From NCBI RefSeq assembly GCF_024600715.1, contig NZ_CP102332.1:1240001-1304000 (forward strand): a stretch of DNA of 64,000 nucleotides, read 5' to 3'. Every line of letters starts with the position of its first letter. The stretch's first letter is position 1. Under the pieces are notes generated by a model that was not told the origin of the DNA, made no database searches, and saw only the letters and a list, made by a program, of their open reading frames with translations. Shown here piece by piece: positions 57,378 through 64,000 of the stretch. Source of the stretch: Streptomyces changanensis (lineage in GTDB: Bacteria; Actinomycetota; Actinomycetes; Streptomycetales; Streptomycetaceae). The position numbers and the translations under genes are program-made.

Positions 57378-58493
57378 TCATATCCGGCCTGCCCGGCGCT
57401 CGGAGACCAGGAGCCACAGCAGGTAGGCGCCGCCGACGACGCCGGTGACGACGCCGACGGGCAGCCGGCGCTCGCCGAAGGCGTTGGTCGCGACGAGGTC
57501 GGCGACGAGCAGCACGGCCGCGCCCATGAGGGCGGACGCCGCCAGGTTGGGTCCGGGTGACCGGGTGAGCCGGCGGGCCAGCTGCGGCGCGCTGAGCGCG
57601 ACGAAGACGATCGGCCCGGCCGCGGCCGTCGCCGACGCGACGAGCAGCACCGCCGAGACCAGCAGCACCATGCGCACCCGCTCGACCCGCACGCCCAGCG
57701 CGTACGCCGCGTCGTCGCCCATCTCCAGCATCCGCAGCGGCCGCCCGTACGCGAGGACGACGGGCACGAGGACCGCGCTGACCGCGAGGAGCGGCCAGAA
57801 CTGGGTCCAGTCCCGGCCCTCCAGGGAACCGGTCATCCACACCACGGCGCGGGTGGCGTCGACCAGGTTCGCCTTGGTGATCAGGTAGTGGATGACGGCG
57901 GTGAGCATCGCGGCGGCGCCGATGCCGATCAGCACCAGGCGGAAGCCGTGCACGCCCCGCTTGTACGCGAAGAGGTACACGGCGGCGCCGGTGAGGACGC
58001 CGCCGACGAGGCCGCCGGCGGCGACGGCGGTGGCGTCGCCCTGGAAGAGCACGATCACGCCGAGGGCGCCGACGATGGAGCCCTGGCTGATGCCGAGCAT
58101 GTCGGGGCTGCCGAGCGGGTTGCGGGTGATGGTCTGGAAGACCGCGCCGCCGATCGCGAGCCCGGCGCCGACGAGGACCGCCACCAGGGCGCGGGGCAGG
58201 CGCAGGTCCCGGACGACGAACTCCTGGACTGGCGTGCCGTCGCCGAGCAGGGTGGCGACGACGTCGGCGGGGGCGACGGGGAAGTCACCGCTGCCGATGA
58301 GGACGACCGCGGCGGCCAGGATCAGGGCGAGCAGCAGGACGCAGACGGCCAGGGCGCGCGGCTCGACGCGCACGGACAGCCCGCCGCGGGTGCGCACGGC
58401 CCGGACGGTCCGCGTGGCGGCGGCCGGCGCGCCGGAGGCGGCTGTGGGCGCGGGGGCGGCGGGCGCGGAAGGGGGTGCGGGGGTCGCGGTCAC
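57378..58493 (-). CDS. FecCD-type iron-siderophore permease
   Basis: 371 residues with about ten hydrophobic helices after a Pro/Ala-rich N-terminus. Typical FecCD segments: VVRDLRLPRALVAVLVGAGL, AIGGAVFQTITRNPLGSPDM, LGISQGSIVGALGVIVLF, GDDAAYALGVRVERVRM, and the coupling-loop region AGPIVFVALSAPQLARRLTR. The GTG at 58493 overlaps the stop of the first permease (GTGA), so the two are made together. Substrate: ferric siderophore or haem, inferred from the iron box and family. Confidence 0.93.
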   Translation of the reverse strand: MTATPAPPSAPAAPAPTAASGAPAAATRTVRAVRTRGGLSVRVEPRALAVCVLLLALILAAAVVLIGSGDFPVAPADVVATLLGDGTPVQEFVVRDLRLPRALVAVLVGAGLAIGGAVFQTITRNPLGSPDMLGISQGSIVGALGVIVLFQGDATAVAAGGLVGGVLTGAAVYLFAYKRGVHGFRLVLIGIGAAAMLTAVIHYLITKANLVDATRAVVWMTGSLEGRDWTQFWPLLAVSAVLVPVVLAYGRPLRMLEMGDDAAYALGVRVERVRMVLLVSAVLLVASATAAAGPIVFVALSAPQLARRLTRSPGPNLAASALMGAAVLLVADLVATNAFGERRLPVGVVTGVVGGAYLLWLLVSERRAGRI

Positions 58494-59602
58494 AGCTGGG
58501 CCATCCTCTTGCGGCGTACGAGGTGGATGAAGACGGGCCCGCCGACGAGGGCCGTGACGATGCCGACCTGGAGCTCCGAGGGCCGGGCGACGACCCGGCC
58601 GACGATGTCGGAGCCGAGCAGCAGCACGGGCGAGAGGACGGCCGCGTACGGCAGGATCCACCGCACGTCGGGTCCGGTGATCGCGCGGACCAGGTACGGC
58701 ACCATCAGCCCGACGAACACGATGGGCCCGCAGGCCGCGGTGGCGCCCCCGCACAGCAGCGTCACGGCGAGCATGGCCAGGAGGCGGGTCCGGTTGAGGT
58801 GCGCGCCGAGCGCGCGGGCGGCGTCGTCGCCCATCTCCATGGCGTTGAGCGGCCGGGCGACCAGCGCGGCGAGGACGACGCCGGCCGCGATGAACGGCGC
58901 GACGGCCCCGAGGGTGGCCGCGTCGGCGCCGGCGAGCGAGCCGACGGTCCAGAACCGCAGCCGGTCCAGCGCGGCGGAGTCGAGCAGCTGGACGGCGTTG
59001 ACGTACCCGTACAGCGCGGCCGTCGCCGCGGTGCCGGCGAGTGCGAGCCGTACGGGCGTGGCGCCGCGCCCGCCGCCGAGCACGTACACGAGGACGGAGA
59101 CGACGGCGGCGCCCGCGAAGGCGAACCAGACGTACCCCATGAAGGAGGTGGTGCCGAGGAAGCTCGTCGCGGTGACGACGGCGGCCGCCGCGCCCGCGTT
59201 GACCCCCATGAGGCCGGGCTCGGCGAGCGGGTTGCGGGTGAGGGCCTGCATCACGGCGCCGGAGAGGCCGAGCGCGACGCCGGCGAGGAGTCCGAGCCCG
59301 GTGCGGGGCAGCCGGACGTCGGCGATGAGGACGTCGTGGCCGGTGCCGGAGTTCTGGAACAGGCCGTGCCAGACGTCGCCCAGCGGGACGGGTTTCGCGC
59401 CGATGACGATGCTCGCGACGCACATGAGCGCCAGCACGCCGAGGGACAGCACCAGCCCGGCGGCGCGCAGGGTCCGGCGCCGCCGCCGGGAGGGCTGCAC
59501 GGCGGCCCGTCGCTCGGCGGCGGTCCGGGGGTCCGCGGCGGCCCGTGGCTCGGCGGCGGCCCGGGGCTCCGCGCTCGGTTCGGGAGAACGTTCGACCAAC
59601 AC
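58490..59602 (-). CDS. FecCD-type iron-siderophore permease, first gene of operon
   Basis: 370 residues, ten hydrophobic helices after an Ala/Arg/Glu-rich N-terminus with repeated RAAAEPRAAADPRTA units. FecCD segments: IADVRLPRTGLGLLAGVALG, LSGAVMQALTRNPLAEPGLM, MGVNAGAAAAVV, GDDAARALGAHLNRTRL, and CGPIVFVGLMVPYLVRAITG. The GTG at 59602 starts 4 nt from an iron box with no usable Shine-Dalgarno, so the message is probably leaderless. No binding-protein gene is in the operon or elsewhere in the window next to it; the lipoprotein may be encoded elsewhere. Confidence 0.93.
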   Translation of the reverse strand: MLVERSPEPSAEPRAAAEPRAAADPRTAAERRAAVQPSRRRRRTLRAAGLVLSLGVLALMCVASIVIGAKPVPLGDVWHGLFQNSGTGHDVLIADVRLPRTGLGLLAGVALGLSGAVMQALTRNPLAEPGLMGVNAGAAAAVVTATSFLGTTSFMGYVWFAFAGAAVVSVLVYVLGGGRGATPVRLALAGTAATAALYGYVNAVQLLDSAALDRLRFWTVGSLAGADAATLGAVAPFIAAGVVLAALVARPLNAMEMGDDAARALGAHLNRTRLLAMLAVTLLCGGATAACGPIVFVGLMVPYLVRAITGPDVRWILPYAAVLSPVLLLGSDIVGRVVARPSELQVGIVTALVGGPVFIHLVRRKRMAQL

Positions 59603-59606
59603 GCGG

Positions 59607-59625
59607 TTAGGTTAGCCTACCCTCC
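59607..59625 (-). promoter_or_regulatory. DmdR1/IdeR iron box over siderophore promoter
   Basis: On the minus strand the 19-mer GGAGGGTAGGCTAACCTAA matches the consensus TTAGGTTAGGCTAACCTAA at 16 of 19 positions. It contains the -10-like TAACCT (plus coordinates 59609-59614), 6 nt before the GTG at 59602, so an iron-loaded repressor would cover the promoter. Confidence 0.85.
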
Positions 59626-59645
59626 CCGCAATGATCGTCAGAGTG

Positions 59646-60674
59646 TCACCAGCCGAGCCCGGCCAGCGCCTCCGTCGCGTCCCGCCCGCACGACCCCTCG
59701 CCGGCGTCGGTCCAGGCCGCCGCGCACAGCGCCCGGAGCCCGTCCATCGGCTCGCCCGTCCCGTCGAGGACGAGCGCCCCGCCGTCCACCGACGCCGTCC
59801 AGCCCCCGCAGCAGAACCCGCCGCCCGCGGCGGACACCTCCGGCTGGCCCGTCAGCAGGCCGCGCAGGTCGGCGTCGACGTACGTGGGCCGGTGCTCCGG
59901 CACGGCCGCGAGAAGCCGCGCCGGGTCGGTGACGCCGGTGAGGACGAGCAGCGAGTCGACGCCGCCGTTCGACGCCCCCTCGATGTCCGTGTCGAGCCGG
60001 TCCCCGACGACGAGCGGCCGCCGCGCTCCGGTCCGCAGGATCGTCTCGCGGTGCATGGGCGGCAGCGGCTTCCCCGCCACCTGCGGTTCGGCGCCCGTGG
60101 CGATCCGCACGACCTCCACCGCCGCCCCGTTGCCCGGGGCGATGCCCCGCGCGCCGGGGATCGTCAGGTCGGTGTTGGACGCGAACCAGGGCACACCGCG
60201 CGCGATGGCGTACGACGCCTCCGCGAACCGCCCCCACGGCAGGTCGGGCCCGCCGTACCCCTGCACGACGGCCACCGGGTCGTCGTCGGCCGACTCGACC
60301 GGTTCGAGACCCCGCTCGCGCAATGCCACCCGCAGCCCCTCCCCGCCGACGACGAGGACCCGCGCGCCCCGCGACAGCTGCCCGGCCATCAGCCGCGCCA
60401 CCGCCTGCGCCGACGTGACGACGTCGCCCGGCTCGGCGGGCACGCCCAGCTCGGTCAGGTGGGCGGCGACGGCGTCCGGAGTGCGCAGCGCGTTGTTGGT
60501 GACGTAGGCCAGGCGCATCCCCGCGTCGCGGGCCGCGCCCAGCGCCTCGACGGCGTACGGGATGGCCTCGCCGCCCGCGTACACGACCCCGTCCAGGTCC
60601 AGCAGCGCCGTGTCGTACGCCGCGTTCAACGCGGTGTCGCTGCCACCCGGCAGGTTCCGTCCCTGCTGCCCCAT
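59646..60674 (-). CDS. HAD-superfamily phosphatase, NagD-like
   Basis: 342 residues, cytoplasmic. HAD class IIA: motif I LLDLDGVVYAGGEAIP, motif II YVTNNALRTPDAVA, motif III GKPLPPM with the Lys, motif IV VVGDRLDTDIEGASNGG. The C-terminal ~60 residues form an extra segment with several Cys and Trp (GGFCCGGWTASVDGG). The ATG at 60674 has GAGGAG at 8-nt spacing, which excludes the in-frame GTG at 60683. Substrates of this class are small phospho-sugars or nucleotides; the specific one is unknown. It precedes the tlyA-nadK-recN block, from which it is separated by the siderophore operon. Confidence 0.9.
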   Translation of the reverse strand: MGQQGRNLPGGSDTALNAAYDTALLDLDGVVYAGGEAIPYAVEALGAARDAGMRLAYVTNNALRTPDAVAAHLTELGVPAEPGDVVTSAQAVARLMAGQLSRGARVLVVGGEGLRVALRERGLEPVESADDDPVAVVQGYGGPDLPWGRFAEASYAIARGVPWFASNTDLTIPGARGIAPGNGAAVEVVRIATGAEPQVAGKPLPPMHRETILRTGARRPLVVGDRLDTDIEGASNGGVDSLLVLTGVTDPARLLAAVPEHRPTYVDADLRGLLTGQPEVSAAGGGFCCGGWTASVDGGALVLDGTGEPMDGLRALCAAAWTDAGEGSCGRDATEALAGLGW

Positions 60675-60739
60675 CAAGCGCACTCCTCACTCGTCCGGAC
60701 GATCCCGTCCCCCGATCATCGCTCATCCGTGCGTCCACC

Positions 60740-60745
60740 TACGAT
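60740..60745 (+). promoter_or_regulatory. -10 hexamer of leaderless DUF1015 mRNA
   Basis: TACGAT is followed by 6 nt and the ATG at 60752. Confidence 0.5.
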
Positions 60746-60751
60746 GCAAGG

Positions 60752-62032
60752 ATGAACACGAGAGGTCCTGCGGCCGAAGAGGGTCTGCACCTGAAACCGT
60801 TCCGCGGCGTGCGGTACGTACCAGAAAAGGTGCGCAGCCTCGCGGCGGTCACCTCTCCCCCGTACGACGTCGTCGTGCGGCCGGACGGACTGCACCACCT
60901 GGAGTCGTCCGACCCGTACAACATCGTGCGGCTCATCCTGCCGCAGGCACCCACCGCGGACGCACGTCCCCGCCAGGCGGCGGACACCCTCGCGGACTGG
61001 CTCGCGGAGGGCGTCCTGGCCGCCGACCCGCAGCCCGCCCTGTACGTCTACGAGCAGCGCAAGGGCGACCTGCTCCAGCGGGGCCTGATCGGCTCCCTGG
61101 AGCTGTCCGCCTCGTCGGAGGGCGTGGTCCTGCCCCACGAGGACGTCATGCCGGACGTGGTGGAGGAGCGCGCCGACCTGATGCGCACCACCGGCGCGCA
61201 CCTGGAGCCGCTGCTCCTGACGTACCGGAGCGACGGCCGCGCGACGGGCGCGACGGCCGTCATCGAACGTGCCACGGCCCGCGTCCCGCTCCTCGCGACG
61301 ACGACGGAGGACGGCTTCGGCCACCGGCTGTGGGCGGTGACGGACCCGGCGGAGCTGGCGGCCGCCGCGGACGACCTGGCGCACCACCAGGCGCTGATCG
61401 CGGACGGCCACCACCGCTGGGCGACGTACCTGCGCCTGCGCGAGGAGCGGTCGGCGCCGGGCCCGTGGGACTCCGGTCTGGTGCTGCTGGTCGACACGGC
61501 CCGCTACCCGCTCCAGGTGCGGGCCATCCACCGGCTGCTGCACCGCCTGCCGGTCGCGCGGGCCGTGGCGGCGCTGGAGGGCTCCTTCCGCGTGAGGACC
61601 CTGGACGTTCCCCTTCCGGCGGCCCTGGACGCCCTGGCCGGGGCGGTCGCCGACGGCAACGCGTTCCTGCTCGCGGGCGACGGCCGCTTCCACCTGGTGG
61701 ACCGGCCGGATCCCGAGCTGCTGTCCCGCACGGTACGGGCCGACCGTCCGGAGGCGTGGCGCACGCTCGACGCGACGGTGCTGCACGCGACGCTGCTGGA
61801 GCACGTGTGGCGCGTCCCGGACGGCCCGGAGCACATCGGGTACATCCATGACGCGGGGGCCGTGGTCGAGCAGGCGGAGCGGCACGGCACGACGGCGGTG
61901 CTGATGCACCCGGTGCGCGAGGAGGTCGTCCGGGACCTGGCCCGCCAGGGGGTGACGATGCCGCGCAAGTCGACGTCGTTCGGCCCCAAGCCGGCGACGG
62001 GCCTGGTGCTGCGGAGCCTGGCCCTCGACTGA
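60752..62032 (+). CDS. DUF1015 family protein
   Basis: 426 residues, soluble, family of unknown function, often next to phosphatase or serine-metabolism genes. Seen: LHLKPFRGVRYVPEKV, SPPYDVVVRPDGLHHLESSD, NIVRLILPQAPTADARPRQA, a middle segment LIADGHHRWATYLRLREE (GHHR is the family hallmark), and the C-terminal PRKSTSFGPKPATGLVLRSL. Divergent from the HAD gene with 77 bp between. GCAAGG directly before the ATG is part of the -10 spacing rather than a good Shine-Dalgarno, so leaderless initiation is favoured. Ends at a strong hairpin shared with the TPR gene. Confidence 0.88.
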   Translation: MNTRGPAAEEGLHLKPFRGVRYVPEKVRSLAAVTSPPYDVVVRPDGLHHLESSDPYNIVRLILPQAPTADARPRQAADTLADWLAEGVLAADPQPALYVYEQRKGDLLQRGLIGSLELSASSEGVVLPHEDVMPDVVEERADLMRTTGAHLEPLLLTYRSDGRATGATAVIERATARVPLLATTTEDGFGHRLWAVTDPAELAAAADDLAHHQALIADGHHRWATYLRLREERSAPGPWDSGLVLLVDTARYPLQVRAIHRLLHRLPVARAVAALEGSFRVRTLDVPLPAALDALAGAVADGNAFLLAGDGRFHLVDRPDPELLSRTVRADRPEAWRTLDATVLHATLLEHVWRVPDGPEHIGYIHDAGAVVEQAERHGTTAVLMHPVREEVVRDLARQGVTMPRKSTSFGPKPATGLVLRSLALD

Positions 62033-62059
62033 CGCCCCGCGCCGCGCCCGGGAACGCGG

Positions 62060-62092
62060 AAGGGCGGCACCCCTGGTGGGGGTGCCGCCCTT
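62060..62092. terminator. Bidirectional hairpin terminator
   Basis: A perfect 14-bp stem AAGGGCGGCACCCC / GGGGTGCCGCCCTT with a 5-nt loop, between the convergent DUF1015 and TPR genes. Confidence 0.82.
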
Positions 62093-62131
62093 ACTGCGTC
62101 GTACGACGTGTTCGCCGCGCGATCCGAGCGG

Positions 62132-64000
62132 TCAGCGCCCGGCCACGCCCTCGTCGCCGCCACGCTCGCCGGCGGCGGCGTCGGTGGCAGCCTCGTCCGC
62201 GGTGGCGGCCTCGGTGGCGGTGGCGGCCTCGTCGGCGGGGACCGGCTCGTCCTCGTCCTCGTCCTCGGCGTCGGTCTCCGCCTTGTCGGCGGGGGCCGGC
62301 TCGTCCTCGACATCGGCCTCGACGACCTCGGTGACCCGACCGCCGTCCTCGGCGTCCTCGATCTCCTCCGCGTCCTCGGTCTCCTCGAAGGCGTCGACGA
62401 ACTCGACACCGTCGAGCTCGGCGAGCCGGTCGGAGGCGTCGGTGCTGCCGTCCTTGTCGGCTTCGAGGGCCTTGGCGAACCACTCGCGGGCCTCGTCCTC
62501 ACGTCCGGCGGCGAGGAGCGCGTCGGCGTAGGCGTACCGCAGTCGGGCGGTCCACGGCTGGACCGAGTGAGAGGCCAGCTCGGGCGACTGGAGGGTGACG
62601 ATCGCGGCGTCGATCTGCCCCATGTCGCGGCGGGCGCCGGCGACGACGAGCCGCATCTCGACCTGGCCGGCCTTGTCGAGCTTCTGCACCTCGGGCTCGC
62701 CGGCCATGGCGAGCGCCCGCTCGGGACGGCCGAGGCCACGCTCGCAGTCGGCCATGACGGGCCACAGTTCGACGCTGCCGGTCATACGGCGGGCAGCGCG
62801 GAACTCGGCGAGGGCCTCGGCGAACTTCTGCGTCGCGTAGGCGGCGAAACCGGCCGCCTCGCGGACGGCGGCCACGCGGGACGCGAGCCGCAGGGCGATA
62901 CGGGAGTAGGCGTACGCCTTCTCCGGGTCCTCGTCGATGAGGTTGGCGACCATGACGAGGTTGCGCGCGACGTCCTCGGCGAGGGTCTTGGGCAGGCTCA
63001 TCAGCTCCTGCCGCACGTCCTTGTCGATCTCGTCGCCGGTGACGTCGTCGGGGATGGGCAGCCGCTTGATGGGCTCACGGTCGCGCCGGTCGTCGCGGCG
63101 GTCGTCACGTCCGCGGAAGCCACCGCCCCCACGATCGTCGCGCCGGTCGTCGCGGCCACCGCGGAAGCCACCGCGACGGTCGTCGTCACGCCGCGGCGCA
63201 CGGTCACGGTCCCGGTCGTCCCGCCGGAACGCCGGCCGGTCGTCACGGCGGTCGTCGCGGCGGAAGCCACCGCGGTCGCCACCGCGGTCGTCCCGACGGG
63301 GAGCACGGTCGTCACGGGAGAAGCCACCACGGTCGCCACCGCGGTCGTCGCGACGGAAACCGCCCCGGTCGCCACCGCGGTCGTCACGCTGGAACCCACC
63401 ACGGTCGTCCCGACGCGGGGCACGGTCGTCACGCGAAGACCCAGCGCGGTCGTCGCGGCGGAAGCCACCACGGTCGTCCCGACGGGGAGCGCGGTCGTCA
63501 CGCGGGAAGCCGCCACGGTCATCGCGACGGAAACCGCCCCGGTCGCCACCGCGGTCGTCACGCTGGAACCCACCACGGTCGTCCCGACGGGGAGCACGGT
63601 CGTCACGCGAAGACCCAGCGCGGTCGTCGCGGCGGAAGCCACCACGGTCGTCGCGACGGGGAGCGCGGTCGTCACGCGGGAAGCCGCCACGGTCGTCGCG
63701 ACGGAAGCCACCACGGTCACCACCACGGTCGTCGCGGCGGAAGCCGCCCCGGTCGCCGCCGCGGTCGTCACGCTGGAACCCACCACGGTCGTCCCGACGG
63801 GGAGCACGGTCGTCACGCGAAGACCCAGCGCGGTCGTCGCGACGGAAGCCACCACGGTCACCACCACGGTCGTCGCGACGGAAACCGCCCCGGTCACCAC
63901 CACGGACGTCACGCTGGAACCCACCACGGTCGTCCCGACGGGGAGCACGGTCGTCACGCGAAGACCCAGCGCGGTCGTCGCGACGGAAGCCACCACGATC
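62132..64000 (-). CDS. TPR protein with Arg/Asp/Gly repeat N-terminus, 5'-partial
   Basis: 622 residues are present; the start lies beyond the right edge, because this frame has no ATG, GTG or TTG between 63016 and 64000. The first ~305 residues are octad-like repeats RRDDRGGF with variants RDDRAGSS, RDDRAPRR, FQRDDRGG. Then comes a conserved segment IKRLPIPDDVTGDEIDKDV and LPKTLAEDVARNLVMVANLI, about four TPR-like helical hairpins (AYAYSRIALRLASRVAAVRE, FAEALAEFRAARRMTGSVEL), and a tail of about 95 residues rich in Glu/Asp/Ala. The alternating basic/acidic repeat suggests RNA binding or condensate formation (inference). A start at the GTG 63016 is rejected because the upstream frame is clearly coding. 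Confidence 0.85.
   Translation of the reverse strand, partial: DRGGFRRDDRAGSSRDDRAPRRDDRGGFQRDVRGGDRGGFRRDDRGGDRGGFRRDDRAGSSRDDRAPRRDDRGGFQRDDRGGDRGGFRRDDRGGDRGGFRRDDRGGFPRDDRAPRRDDRGGFRRDDRAGSSRDDRAPRRDDRGGFQRDDRGGDRGGFRRDDRGGFPRDDRAPRRDDRGGFRRDDRAGSSRDDRAPRRDDRGGFQRDDRGGDRGGFRRDDRGGDRGGFSRDDRAPRRDDRGGDRGGFRRDDRRDDRPAFRRDDRDRDRAPRRDDDRRGGFRGGRDDRRDDRGGGGFRGRDDRRDDRRDREPIKRLPIPDDVTGDEIDKDVRQELMSLPKTLAEDVARNLVMVANLIDEDPEKAYAYSRIALRLASRVAAVREAAGFAAYATQKFAEALAEFRAARRMTGSVELWPVMADCERGLGRPERALAMAGEPEVQKLDKAGQVEMRLVVAGARRDMGQIDAAIVTLQSPELASHSVQPWTARLRYAYADALLAAGREDEAREWFAKALEADKDGSTDASDRLAELDGVEFVDAFEETEDAEEIEDAEDGGRVTEVVEADVEDEPAPADKAETDAEDEDEDEPVPADEAATATEAATADEAATDAAAGERGGDEGVAGR
63085..64000 (-). 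repeat. Higher-order RDD/RGG-coding repeat array
   Basis: About 24-nt units coding RRDDRGGF-type octapeptides are grouped into larger blocks. For example the unit containing AGACCCAGCG recurs at 63437, 63611, 63821 and 63962 (spacings 174, 210 and 141 bp, all multiples of 3). Blocks are near-identical, so the array is young and prone to length change and assembly error. Confidence 0.88.

Noticed and set aside
59589..59596. GAACGTTC near the siderophore operon start as a LexA box
   Set aside because: The half-sites have no 4-nt spacer, so it is not a SOS box; the adjacent iron box explains the regulation better.
63001..63996. Val/Thr-rich frame on the minus strand inside the terminal repeat
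   Set aside because: Shifted reading of the RDD repeat; the in-frame reading continues smoothly into the TPR domain and has a conserved junction.
63085..64000. Regular repeats resembling a CRISPR array
   Set aside because: Unit spacing is irregular, always a multiple of three, there are no unique spacers, and the sequence codes an in-frame protein repeat.

Overview
The window is a 64 kb piece of a very GC-rich actinobacterial chromosome, almost certainly Streptomyces. Supporting signs are third-position G/C saturation, frequent GTG (and one well-supported TTG) starts, GTGA/ATGA-coupled operons, a streptogrisin-type secreted protease, an SflA-like SepF paralogue, and DmdR1/IdeR-type and actinobacterial LexA-type operators. 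Much of it (der-plsC-cmk-tyrA, rsuA-scpB-scpA-parA, ald, NUDIX-pyrG, recN-nadK-tlyA-HAD-TPR) is the conserved actinobacterial core block also known from mycobacteria (engA-cmk-scpB-scpA-parA ... pyrG ... recN-ppnK-tlyA). That statement rests on remembered gene order, not on a search. No tRNA, rRNA, insertion sequence, CRISPR array or prophage gene was recognised.

Layout. 1-12.6 kb: SOS-type dnaE2 (cut by the left edge) with a LexA box, a membrane protein, a streptogrisin-like protease, a DUF5685 protein with a cysteine-rich tail, an SflA-like division protein, glutaryl-CoA dehydrogenase, a 14-TM MFS exporter, a PAP2 protein and an I78 protease inhibitor. 12.9-18.1 kb (minus): WYL regulator, an unassigned protein coupled to a GT4 glycosyltransferase, a Liv-type binding lipoprotein and an Mtb12-like lipoprotein. 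18.2-22.2 kb (plus): a branched-chain-type ABC transporter in which two permeases and one ATPase are fused in one 944-residue chain, followed by a second ATPase with an altered Walker A. 22.1-24.6 kb: Rpf/LysM secreted protein and two conserved hypotheticals. 24.7-28.8 kb (minus): der, plsC-like, cmk, tyrA. 29-33.2 kb: DUF952, a decayed Rieske pseudogene, then a cluster of two RlaP-type nucleotidyltransferases (convergent, overlapping), an ADP-ribosylglycohydrolase and an NrtR-like NUDIX/winged-helix protein with its own promoter/operator. 33.4-40 kb (minus): rsuA-scpB-scpA, a ParA-partner candidate, parA, ald. 40.2-46 kb (minus): a STAND-type ATPase with long repetitive N-terminus, ADP-ribose NUDIX hydrolase, pyrG. 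46.5-50.2 kb (plus): GH15 enzyme and a PucR regulator. 50.3-56.3 kb (minus): GT4 glycosyltransferase, a degenerate MraY/WecA-like membrane protein, recN, nadK, tlyA, small protein. 56.5-60.7 kb (minus): iron-box-controlled siderophore ABC transporter and a NagD-type HAD phosphatase. 60.7-64 kb: DUF1015 protein, and a TPR protein whose N-terminal Arg/Asp/Gly repeat runs off the right edge.

How the genes work together. Chromosome biology dominates: ScpA/ScpB with ParA and a small partner, RecN, DnaE2 and SflA. Several genes touch nucleotides and NAD: nadK, pyrG, cmk, ADP-ribose NUDIX, and the NUDIX-DraG-RlaP operon. The last is the best candidate for an under-described system: its members can be read as a regulated ADP-ribose or RNA-end processing set, but that is inference. 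A second theme is transport and cell envelope: Liv cassette, siderophore permeases, two GT4 enzymes, PAP2, PlsC, Rpf. A recurring regulatory pattern is a TAnnnT hexamer 6-8 nt before a start codon without Shine-Dalgarno (at 11136, 29898, 48610, 52326, 59602, 60752), as expected for leaderless mRNAs.
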